A stretch of DNA of 12,632 bases, taken from contig JANQHY010000126.1 of NCBI GenBank assembly GCA_028282395.1, positions 1 through 12,632 on the forward strand. Direction: 5' to 3'. Source of the stretch: Gammaproteobacteria bacterium (lineage in GTDB: Bacteria > Pseudomonadota > Gammaproteobacteria > UBA12402). Position numbers and translations under genes: made by a program. The notes below the pieces were generated by a model. That model had not been told where the DNA came from. It was given only the letters and a program-made list of their open reading frames with translations, and did not search any database. Below, in pieces: positions 6,607-12,632 of this stretch; position 1 is the stretch's first letter; each line of letters starts with the position of its first letter.

Positions 6607-6653
6607 TATAGTGATAATTATCAAGGAGGTGCATTCCCCTTGTTATCACTATA
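6607..6653. promoter_or_regulatory. Long bulged hairpin/palindrome upstream of lpxC with a TATAAT
   Basis: TATAGTGATAA (6607-6617), a 4-base bulge TTAT and CAAGG (6622-6626) pair with CCTTGTTATCACTATA (6638-6653). This makes 16 perfect base pairs around an 11-base loop. It lies about 40 bases before the lpxC ATG. Read on the minus strand, a consensus TATAAT (6610-6605) overlaps the base of the stem, without a convincing -35. No T-run follows in the lpxC direction, so it is not a classical terminator. It could be an operator over an lpxC promoter, or a structured leader or RNA-processing site between ftsZ and lpxC. Confidence 0.6.
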
Positions 6654-6780
6654 TTTAATCCGCTTAGCTCAATTATCCTGCCAATATTATGCTCTCCTGA
6701 ACGAGAGTATAGACAAAATCCTAATAAAATACACCTTTTTTTATTAATCATGGCATTTGCTTCCCTTCTTGCCCAATAAT

Positions 6781-8079
6781 TTAGACCTGCTCCTCACTTT
6801 TACGCAGGAATGCGGGTATCTCAAGATAGTCCATATCCTGCTTCTGTACTGGCGAGGCTGTACTTGTTGTTGCTGATGTTCCACTACTAGTATGATGTGC
6901 AGATGATGCGCTAGCGCTACCACTCCCAGAGGTGGTTGAACCACCATCATCCTCTATTTCTACTTCTACCGACTCTTCAACCGTTACAGCTGGCGCGATT
7001 TCTGCGCTGCTATCAACACTAGACATTGATTGCTGACGCATGACGGTCGGCTTCTCCAATGTTTTATAGTCGATAGCGCCGGCAGGCTTAATTTTCTCTA
7101 ACTTCTGCCCCTGCAACGACTGGACTAGGCCTGTTACCACAACGGTTACACGCATGTCATCCTTCAATTCAGAGTCAATTACGGTTCCGACTACTACAGT
7201 CGCATTATCAGAAATAAAGCCCTTAATCACCTCACCCACGGCTTCAAACTCGCCAATCGACATATTTAGACCTGCAGTAATGTTAACCAATACCCCTTTA
7301 GCGCCAGTCAGATCAATATCTTCTAGTAGTGGGCTTGAGATTGCTGTTTCAGCAGCTACCTGCGCGCGATTATCACCGCCAGCTGTTCCCGTTCCCATCA
7401 TTGCCATCCCCATCTCTGACATCACAGTACGTACATCAGCAAAGTCGACATTAATCAAGCCTGGACGCGTAATCAACTCAGCAATTCCCTGTACTGCACC
7501 ATAGAGCACATTATTTGCTGCTTTAAATGCATCAAGAAGTGAAATCTGTTTGCCAAAAACAGAGAGTAACTTGTTGTTTGGAATAGTAATTAATGAATCA
7601 ACATGCTGACCTAGAGCGTGGATTGCCTCTTCTGCCAAGCGTGCTCGAACTTTACCTTCAAACGAGAAGGGACGCGTTACCACAGCCACGCTCAGAATTC
7701 CTAACTCTTTTGCTACTTCAGCAACCAACGGTGCAGCACCACTACCGGTTCCACCACCCATGCCGGCAGTAATGAATACCATATCAGCACCTGCTAACGT
7801 TTCACGAATCTTATCGCGATCCTCTTCTGCTGCCTGACGACCAATACGTGGATCTGCTCCAGCCCCTAATCCACGGGTTAATTCACTACCAATAGCTAAT
7901 GTCCGGGCAGTCGAACAGCTTTTCAATGCCTGCTCATCAGTATTAATACAGATAATTTCAGCCCCTTGAATGCCCTGCTCAAGCATGTGCTGCGCTGCAT
8001 TACAGCCGCCACCGCCAATACCCATAACTTTAATTACTGCATTTTGTGTATAGTCATCAACAAACTCAAATTGTGCCAT
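6781..8079 (-). CDS. ftsZ: Cell division GTPase FtsZ
   Basis: The tubulin-like GTPase that polymerises into the Z ring at mid-cell. It has 432 residues against 383 in E. coli; the extra length is in the C-terminal linker. Motifs are GIGGGGCNA (20-28), the tubulin signature GMGGGTGSG (106-114), and the synergy loop [11 protein letters not shown] that completes the active site of the next subunit. Residues from about 317 to 416 form the linker, with a low-complexity Ser/Gly/Thr/Ala run. The protein ends in [11 protein letters not shown], the conserved peptide that binds FtsA and ZipA. The ATG is 25 bases after the ftsA stop and is preceded by GAGGATAGGAAA, so the two genes are co-transcribed. 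All catalytic elements appear intact. Confidence 0.98.
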   Translation of the reverse strand: MAQFEFVDDYTQNAVIKVMGIGGGGCNAAQHMLEQGIQGAEIICINTDEQALKSCSTARTLAIGSELTRGLGAGADPRIGRQAAEEDRDKIRETLAGADMVFITAGMGGGTGSGAAPLVAEVAKELGILSVAVVTRPFSFEGKVRARLAEEAIHALGQHVDSLITIPNNKLLSVFGKQISLLDAFKAANNVLYGAVQGIAELITRPGLINVDFADVRTVMSEMGMAMMGTGTAGGDNRAQVAAETAISSPLLEDIDLTGAKGVLVNITAGLNMSIGEFEAVGEVIKGFISDNATVVVGTVIDSELKDDMRVTVVVTGLVQSLQGQKLEKIKPAGAIDYKTLEKPTVMRQQSMSSVDSSAEIAPAVTVEESVEVEIEDDGGSTTSGSGSASASSAHHTSSGTSATTSTASPVQKQDMDYLEIPAFLRKSEEQV

Positions 8080-8104
8080 TTTCCTATCCTCACATTACTC
8101 GCTA

Positions 8105-9349
8105 TTAAAAAACCTTGAACCATGAACGCATCCGCTCAAATAGCCCTTTAAAACTGTTACTGCGCTTAGCTGCTAAAAGTGGTAGCGCTGCCCCATCTTG
8201 CTGCTGCTGTTCATGACCATATAATAATAGTCCAACGCCTGTGGCATAACAGGGATTTCTGACGATATCAATCAGTCCAGTCACATGCTCGGGCACGCCA
8301 ATACGTACTGGCAGCTGGAATACCTTCTCAGCTAGCTCTGCGGCACCAACAATTTTAGAACCGCCGCCAGTTAATACAATACCTGCGGGCATACTCTCTC
8401 TAAACCCACTATGATCAATTTCAGCTTTAATTAAACGAAATAGCTCTTCATAACGCGGCTCACATACTTCTGCTAATGTTTGGCGTGAAATTTTGCGGAT
8501 ACTCTGCCTACCAACCGCAGGAATTTCAAAAATTTCCTCACTACTAGCCAACTCAACCATCGCGCAACTATGTGCCATTTTAATCGCTTCGGCATGCTTG
8601 GCCGGTGTTCTTAAAGCCACTGCAATATCGTTGGTGACTTGGTTGCCTGCAATTGGAATCACGACACTGTGTTGCACAGCATTACCGGTAAAAATAGCAA
8701 AGTCAGTGGTCCCACCACCAATGTCAATTAAGCCAACGCCCAAATCTTTTTCATCTTCTGTTAAAACCGCATAACTTGATGCTAATGGCTCTAAGACAAC
8801 ATCGTTAACTTCGAGGCCACAGCGGCGCACACATTTAATAATATTTTGCGCAGCACTCACCGCACCAGTAATAATATGAACTTTTGCCTCAAGACGAACG
8901 CCAGCCATTCCGACCGGCTCTAAAATCTCTTCTTGATTATCGACAACAAACTCTTGTGGTAAGATATGCAATATTTTTTGATCTGCAGGAATAGCAACAG
9001 CTCGTGCTGCATCAACAACACGATCAACATCCGCATGGGTAACTTCACGGTCGCGAATCGCAACAATGCCATGAGAGTTAAGACTACGAATATGACTGCC
9101 AGCAATGCCAGCATACGCGGAGCGGATAGGATAACCTGCCATTAACTCTGCATCCTTAACCGCTTTTTCAATAGCATGAACCGTTGCTTCAATATTCACT
9201 ACGACGCCACGTTTAAGCCCTTTGGAAGGATGGGAGCCAAAACCAACGATATGCGCTTCGCCATTCACTACTTCACCAATCATTGCAACAATTTTCGATG
9301 TTCCAATGTCAATACTGGCGATTAAATTCCGTTCTTGCACACCTCTCAT
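8105..9349 (-). CDS. ftsA: Cell division protein FtsA (actin-like Z-ring anchor)
   Basis: FtsA tethers FtsZ filaments to the membrane and recruits later division proteins. It has 414 residues, near the E. coli length of 420. The actin/Hsp70 ATPase motifs are present: phosphate-1 SIDIGTSK (12-19), phosphate-2 GLIDIGGGTTDFAIF (206-220) and adenosine motif GIVLTGGGSKIVG (323-335). The SHS2/1C region lies between, about residues 84-160. The C-terminus (399-414, FKGLFERMRSWFKVF) is the amphipathic membrane-targeting helix. A gap of 91 bases separates it from ftsQ and contains a good promoter candidate, so FtsA and FtsZ can be made at levels independent of murB-ftsQ. ftsZ follows after 25 bases. 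Confidence 0.97.
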   Translation of the reverse strand: MRGVQERNLIASIDIGTSKIVAMIGEVVNGEAHIVGFGSHPSKGLKRGVVVNIEATVHAIEKAVKDAELMAGYPIRSAYAGIAGSHIRSLNSHGIVAIRDREVTHADVDRVVDAARAVAIPADQKILHILPQEFVVDNQEEILEPVGMAGVRLEAKVHIITGAVSAAQNIIKCVRRCGLEVNDVVLEPLASSYAVLTEDEKDLGVGLIDIGGGTTDFAIFTGNAVQHSVVIPIAGNQVTNDIAVALRTPAKHAEAIKMAHSCAMVELASSEEIFEIPAVGRQSIRKISRQTLAEVCEPRYEELFRLIKAEIDHSGFRESMPAGIVLTGGGSKIVGAAELAEKVFQLPVRIGVPEHVTGLIDIVRNPCYATGVGLLLYGHEQQQQDGAALPLLAAKRSNSFKGLFERMRSWFKVF

Positions 9350-9376
9350 ACGCGTTCTCTGTCTGCTCCTCTTTGT

Positions 9377-9404
9377 ACTATATCACAAGTCAATATTGAC
9401 TCAA
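9377..9404 (-). promoter_or_regulatory. Probable ftsA promoter overlapped by a palindrome
   Basis: Read on the minus strand, TTGAGT (9404-9399) and TATAGT (9382-9377) are 16 bases apart, and the -10 has the extended TGA before it. A perfect 14-bp palindrome, AGTCAATATTGACT at 9388-9401, fills most of the spacer and touches the -35, the usual place for a repressor. The start of transcription would fall near 9370, about 20 bases before the ftsA ATG. Confidence 0.5.
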
Positions 9405-9440
9405 CCCATTAAACTGCCGCTTCCCCCCTTTTTTTCTCCT

Positions 9441-10154
9441 TTACCCCCTTTTCTGCTGCTTTCCTTGCCAAGCAACTGACATCCCATCTTTGTAACGCAA
9501 ATCAACTAATCTTGCCTCACGGTTATTGGAAACCATCACCTTAGGATAAACTGTTACAAAATGTCGCAGCCGAGTCAAGATTTTTTGTTGTCCTAAAACC
9601 AATTTTGTACCATTATTTAAAGTAATTTGCCAGGAGTTATTGCCATCCAAACTCACTACTTTAATTTCTTGATTGGTTGGCGCTAATATTCTTGTCATTT
9701 GCTGATAGATACCAAGCATAAGAAATGCATTATGCTCGTTATTGGAGATAAATTGCGGCAACTGGTCTGGGCTGACTGCTACAGCGCCATTAGCATAGAA
9801 AATTTCACCGTAACTATCAACAAAACCGCGCTTATTCCATTGCGCCACTGGACGCTTTGGAATAACATTAATTGCGACTGCCTGAGGCCATACTCGCCTG
9901 ACCTCAACACGCTCAACCCATGACAGCTGTTCAACCTGTCTTGCTAATGCATAAAGATTGACATCAAAGAAATTCCTATTCTTAACCAATGGCTTAATCA
10001 TATAAGTTAAATCACTTTCTTTAATTTGTCGCACACTGCCAGAGATAATCACTGTTCGCAATGGAAAAAGTGATGAAGAACGAATAGCCCACAGAGCAGC
10101 AATAATCAATATCAGCACGACAATAGCAAACAGTGTGAATTTTAAACGTTTCAT
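9441..10154 (-). CDS. ftsQ: Cell division protein FtsQ
   Basis: A bitopic inner-membrane protein of the divisome that links FtsL-FtsB to the septal synthase. It has 237 residues, somewhat shorter than the E. coli protein (276), mainly at the C-terminus and cytoplasmic N-terminus. A short cytoplasmic tail (MKRLK) is followed by one membrane helix (about 6-25). The periplasmic POTRA domain follows (about 30-100; FPLRTVIISG, LSWVERVEVRRVWPQAVAINV) and then the beta domain (QWNKRGFVDSYGEIF, LGQQKILTRLRHF, VDLRYKDGMSVAW). The start overlaps the murB stop as ATGA, with GAGGAG a little upstream, which implies translational coupling. Its last codons lie in a homopurine tract of the coding strand. Confidence 0.95.
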   Translation of the reverse strand: MKRLKFTLFAIVVLILIIAALWAIRSSSLFPLRTVIISGSVRQIKESDLTYMIKPLVKNRNFFDVNLYALARQVEQLSWVERVEVRRVWPQAVAINVIPKRPVAQWNKRGFVDSYGEIFYANGAVAVSPDQLPQFISNNEHNAFLMLGIYQQMTRILAPTNQEIKVVSLDGNNSWQITLNNGTKLVLGQQKILTRLRHFVTVYPKVMVSNNREARLVDLRYKDGMSVAWQGKQQKRG

Positions 10155-11062
10155 AACTGCTTCTGCTCCTCAATCGGCACGCCAATAATTTTCACCTCTT
10201 TCTCCAACTTTATCCCTGTCTTCGTCTCTACGACTTCAGCAACATGATTAATTAACTGTTCAATCTCACTTGCACTTGCTCCACCGCTATTGACAATAAA
10301 ATTGGCATGTTTCGGCGATACCACTGCTCCTCCTATATGATAACCTTTTAAACCGCACTGTTCGATCAATCGTGCAGCGAAATCGCCTGGAGGGTTACGA
10401 AAGACTGAACCGCAGCTGGGCAATGAGGTCGGTTGTGAAGCATGGCGCTTAGCAACAATGCTGCGAATCAACTTTAAGCAATCTTTTTTAGGCTTTGATT
10501 CTAATCTAAAATAACATCCAGAAAACCAATGCTCTTCCGGCATGACGACCTGGCGATAACTCACCTTAAACGCCACCGCTGGCCAAAGTGAAAACTCGCC
10601 GCGACGGTTAATCATGGTGACTTTCTCCACCGATTGCCAAATCTCGCCACCAAAACAGCCAGCATTCATCCGCAATGCGCCACCTACTGTGCCAGGAATA
10701 CCGGCTAAAAACTCCAGACCACCTAAGTTATGCCTTGCAGCAAAACGGGCCACGCGCCCACAAGGCGTTGCCGCATCCGCATAAATCGTCTGGCTATCAA
10801 GCAGCTCTAAACGGGTAATGGCACAACGGTTAATGACTGTTGTCCCAATAACACCGCCATCACGAATGAGTGTATTACTTCCTAAGCCCAGCCAGGTGAT
10901 CTTCTCTTGTGGTGGCAATTTGCGTAGAAATGCTGCGAGCGAAGAGAGATTAACTAATGAGTAAAGACGTTCAGCTGCACCACCTGTTCGCCAGGTCGTG
11001 TAAGAAGTTAATGGCATATGATGAATGACCTCTCCCTGAGAGACGACAGAATCGACATTCAT
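10151..11062 (-). CDS. murB: UDP-N-acetylenolpyruvoylglucosamine reductase
   Basis: The FAD-dependent enzyme that uses NADPH to reduce enolpyruvyl-UDP-GlcNAc to UDP-MurNAc, the second committed step of peptidoglycan precursor synthesis in the cytoplasm. It has 303 residues and resembles the shorter type II MurB rather than the longer E. coli type I. FAD-binding motifs are YTTWRTGG (21-28), LGLGSNTLIRDGG (58-70) and GIPGTVGGALRMNAGCFGGEI (121-141, written here as consecutive family motifs). Active-site residues are R170 in VSYR, S219 in CGSVFRNP, the proton donor, and E289 near the end in LEKEV. It overlaps ftsQ by 4 bases. In many gammaproteobacteria a D-Ala-D-Ala ligase (ddl) lies just before ftsQ; here none does. 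Upstream, the neighbour is a divergent transporter instead of murC. Confidence 0.97.
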   Translation of the reverse strand: MNVDSVVSQGEVIHHMPLTSYTTWRTGGAAERLYSLVNLSSLAAFLRKLPPQEKITWLGLGSNTLIRDGGVIGTTVINRCAITRLELLDSQTIYADAATPCGRVARFAARHNLGGLEFLAGIPGTVGGALRMNAGCFGGEIWQSVEKVTMINRRGEFSLWPAVAFKVSYRQVVMPEEHWFSGCYFRLESKPKKDCLKLIRSIVAKRHASQPTSLPSCGSVFRNPPGDFAARLIEQCGLKGYHIGGAVVSPKHANFIVNSGGASASEIEQLINHVAEVVETKTGIKLEKEVKIIGVPIEEQKQL

Positions 11063-11318
11063 TACCTGTTATTCCTCTGCGTTAATTACTAACTCCGCTT
11101 TATCCAACCGTAACATAACGATTATGATCTGGTAAAGCGTTCTAACAGTGATTTAACCTAGATTCGCCAGTTCACCCTATTAGGAGAGCGGGTAAGACCA
11201 TGAATCTCGGTTTAAATGGTTTTTTTGTTCACTAAATGCAGGAAAATAGTATAAATTAAGGATTTTGTATAAAGTATAAAACGCCTGTAAAAATTGATTT
11301 GGATAAAGAGATAATAAA
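11063..11318. promoter_or_regulatory. Divergent intergenic region between murB and the EamA gene
   Basis: These 256 bases must hold the promoters of both murB (leftward) and the transporter (rightward). I see no pair of strong hexamers for murB. For the transporter, a TATAAA-like -10 occurs within 11240-11280, but the spacing to TTGTTC is loose. A terminator-like hairpin lies at 11195-11226, pointing toward the transporter. Confidence 0.4.
11195..11226 (+). terminator. Terminator-like hairpin with T-run ahead of the EamA gene
   Basis: AGACCAT (11195-11201) pairs with ATGGTTT (11216-11222), including one G-T pair, around a 14-base loop. The sequence runs TTTTTTT from 11220 to 11226. No plus-strand gene precedes it within the region, since murB diverges. 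It could end a short leader or small RNA transcribed toward the transporter. Confidence 0.4.
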
Positions 11319-12158
11319 ATGAAACTGCGTGCCAACCTAATGCTTGTATTAGTCACACTACTGTGGGGACTAACCTTTCCCTTCATTAAAATAGCAATGG
11401 CCCATGTTTCACCAGGCGCATTCGTCTGCGCCCGTTTTGCATTATCCGCCCTAGCACTCCTACCGCTAATGCTATTCGATCTTTATAAATCGAATCGCAA
11501 ACTACTACTAGCAGGGTTGATTCTGGGGCTATTCAATAGCGGCATCTATTTGACACAAACTATCGGTTTACAAACGATTTCAGCACCGCGCTCAGCATTT
11601 ATTACCGGCATCAATGTCCTACTGGTCCCCTTTCTGCTCCCCCTGGCACGTATGGGCCGCCTACGCAAACTGGATATTGGTTGTGCGCTGTTATCACTAC
11701 TTGGAGTCTATGTATTGACAGCTGCCGGCGCTCATACCGTCTCTCGAGGTGACCTCTGGACACTGCTATCAGCTGTATTGTATGCAGTGGCAATTATTTA
11801 TATTCAATGGGTCACACCAAAACTCAAACACTATCGTTTACTGACGTTCTACCAAATTTTATTTACCCTACCCCTCGCCGCTGCAACTGCAGGCACTAAC
11901 TTTTCTGGCTTTCTTCATCTTGATGTCATCATCTCATTACTGTTCTGCGCCCTTGGTGCAACGGCATTAGCACTCTATCTGCAAATAAAATATCAACAAC
12001 ATACTAGCGCTACTCAGGCAGCGCTGATCTACTGTCTTGAACCAATCTTTGCCACCATTGCAGCCTTTTTAATTACCGGCAATCCCATTGCACTCCAGAC
12101 CCTTGTCGGCGGCGCAATTATCTTTGTTAGCTTGATTCTATCAACACTATTTCAGTGA
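11319..12158 (+). CDS. EamA-family (drug/metabolite) inner-membrane transporter
   Basis: A 279-residue, very hydrophobic protein with about ten predicted membrane helices, made of two tandem EamA domains (roughly 5-135 and 145-277), the architecture of the DMT superfamily. The first helix carries the typical LLWGLTFPFIKIAM start, and LQTISAPRSAFITGINVLLVP and LIYCLEPIFATIAAFLI are the conserved helix pair regions near the ends of the two halves. Members export amino acids, purines, drugs and other metabolites; the substrate cannot be deduced here. The ATG is preceded by AAGAGA about nine bases upstream. It is transcribed away from murB, probably as a single gene, and no clear terminator follows it before the tRNA promoter. 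Confidence 0.9.
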   Translation: MKLRANLMLVLVTLLWGLTFPFIKIAMAHVSPGAFVCARFALSALALLPLMLFDLYKSNRKLLLAGLILGLFNSGIYLTQTIGLQTISAPRSAFITGINVLLVPFLLPLARMGRLRKLDIGCALLSLLGVYVLTAAGAHTVSRGDLWTLLSAVLYAVAIIYIQWVTPKLKHYRLLTFYQILFTLPLAAATAGTNFSGFLHLDVIISLLFCALGATALALYLQIKYQQHTSATQAALIYCLEPIFATIAAFLITGNPIALQTLVGGAIIFVSLILSTLFQ

Positions 12159-12222
12159 GGCTAAATATTGCGTCAATCTCTAAATTTTCTGCTTTTTTAC
12201 CCATATGAAGAAATAAAAGCGC

Positions 12223-12251
12223 TTGACCCACGGTAATCAGGTACTTATACT
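12223..12251 (+). promoter_or_regulatory. Sigma70 promoter of the tRNA-Pro/tRNA-Arg operon
   Basis: TTGACC (12223-12228) and TATACT (12246-12251) are exactly 17 bases apart. GCG follows the -10, a GC discriminator as seen in stringently controlled stable-RNA promoters. The mature tRNA-Pro begins 33 bases downstream. Confidence 0.8.
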
Positions 12252-12283
12252 GCGTTGATGTATGTATCTATAACAAAGATACA

Positions 12284-12360
12284 CGGGGCATAGCGCAGCC
12301 TGGTAGCGCGCCTGCTTTGGGAGCAGGAAGTCGGGGGTTCGAATCCCTCTGCCCCGACCA
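12284..12360 (+). tRNA. tRNA-Pro (anticodon TGG)
   Basis: A 77-base cloverleaf. The acceptor CGGGGCA pairs with TGCCCCG, with discriminator A and encoded CCA. The anticodon stem is CCTGC/GCAGG with loop TTTGGGA; the anticodon TGG at 12318-12320 reads CCA and, by wobble, other proline codons. The T arm is GGGGGTTCGAATCCCTC. It is followed after 10 bases by tRNA-Arg in the same transcript. Confidence 0.97.
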
Positions 12361-12370
12361 TCTTAGTTAA

Positions 12371-12447
12371 GCGCCTGTAGCTCATCTGGATAGAGCATCG
12401 GCCTTCTAAGCCGAGGGTAGCAGGTTCGAGTCCTGCCAGGCGCGCCA
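12371..12447 (+). tRNA. tRNA-Arg (anticodon TCT)
   Basis: A 77-base cloverleaf. The acceptor GCGCCTG pairs with CAGGCGC, with discriminator G and encoded CCA at 12445-12447. The anticodon stem is TCGGC/GCCGA with loop CTTCTAA; the anticodon TCT at 12405-12407 reads AGA. It is the second gene of the operon. No terminator is visible before the insertion sequence that begins at 12456. Confidence 0.97.
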
Positions 12448-12455
12448 AAAAAATC

Positions 12456-12632
12456 GGGTCTTTCCCAAATACGGGGGCACTTGATTCACGAACATAATAC
12501 TCTCACTCTTAATCGGTAGTTGTCAAAATTTTTAAAGCCATAAGCTCGCCGCTGAATGAGTTTCATCTTGCGATGAAAGCCTTCGGTGATGCCATTGGTT
12601 TTAGTAAATCGCCACATTCTAGCGATCTCCTC
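12456..12632 (-). mobile_element. End of an ISL3-family insertion sequence (continues past the window)
   Basis: GGGTCTTTCCCAAAT at 12456-12470 has the form of an ISL3-type terminal repeat (typically beginning GGxTCTTT). It is followed 30 bases from its first base by the stop codon of an ISL3 transposase read on the minus strand. This is the transposase 3' end of the element. Because ISL3 elements usually duplicate 8 bp, AAAAAATC at 12448-12455 is the expected left copy of the target duplication; the other copy is outside the window. Confidence 0.7.
12486..12632 (-). CDS. ISL3-family transposase, C-terminal 48 residues (partial)
   Basis: The minus-strand frame open from the window edge to a TGA at 12488-12486 encodes 48 residues with TNGITEGFHRKMKLIQRRAY and GFKNFDNYRLRVRVLC. 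This is the highly conserved closing segment of DDE transposases of the ISL3 family; the glutamate in ITEG is the likely last catalytic acid. The visible part has no frameshift or stop, so the gene could be intact beyond the window. It is read convergently toward the tRNA operon. Confidence 0.85.
   Translation of the reverse strand, partial: EEIARMWRFTKTNGITEGFHRKMKLIQRRAYGFKNFDNYRLRVRVLCS

Noticed and set aside
6692..6707. Hairpin CTCTC/GAGAG behind ftsZ, considered as the ftsZ terminator
   Set aside because: A five-pair stem without a T-run on the minus strand; not convincing as a terminator.
7154..7504. Plus-strand frame of 116 codons opposite ftsZ
   Set aside because: It lies wholly within the conserved GTPase gene on the other strand, with no start context or family resemblance.
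12245..12448. A 67-codon minus-strand frame that includes GAEGFEPPTSCSQSRRATRL
   Set aside because: It is the antisense of the tRNA-Pro/tRNA-Arg pair. This peptide is a well-known spurious database ORF that arises opposite tRNA genes; it is not a protein.

Overview
The window looks like a chromosomal segment of a moderately AT-rich gammaproteobacterium. The supporting evidence is a GacA/UvrY/LetA-type regulator pair, an Hfq, an LpxC very close to the E. coli enzyme, and the gammaproteobacterial gene order murB-ftsQ-ftsA-ftsZ-lpxC. The combination of GacA-like regulators, a large HEAT-repeat protein and IS traffic would fit Legionellales (Legionella, Coxiella, Rickettsiella and relatives). That placement is inference, not something the sequence proves.

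Left part (1-2403): a possible C-terminal gene fragment, then tRNA-Thr(TGT) with a clear sigma70 promoter. After an AT-rich spacer come two overlapping GacA-like LuxR-type response regulators. The second is canonical; the first has lost all the residues used for phosphorylation. A small metal-binding cupin gene follows.

Middle (2430-5109): a 2,680-bp mobile element, defined here by 18-bp perfect inverted repeats (about 40 bp when imperfect extensions are counted) and a 6-bp target duplication, ATAGCA. It carries one large intact passenger gene, a HEAT-repeat protein of 665 residues, plus only the last part of an IS1182/IS5-like transposase next to the right end. It therefore looks like a non-autonomous, cargo-carrying IS derivative. 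It sits between the convergent cupin and hfq genes.

Right part, minus strand (5224-11062): an unusual Hfq with an enlarged loop between the Sm motifs and an altered rim, then lpxC, ftsZ, ftsA, ftsQ and murB. This is the distal end of a dcw cluster for cell wall and division, transcribed right to left. murB and ftsQ are translationally coupled. ftsA has its own promoter-like sequence crossed by a 14-bp palindrome. A 16-bp hairpin with a bulge lies just upstream of lpxC. No ddl lies between murB and ftsQ.

Right edge: an EamA-type transporter diverges from murB. A tRNA-Pro(TGG)-tRNA-Arg(TCT) operon with a textbook promoter follows. The end of an ISL3-family insertion sequence begins 8 bp after the tRNA-Arg CCA, and its transposase runs off the window.
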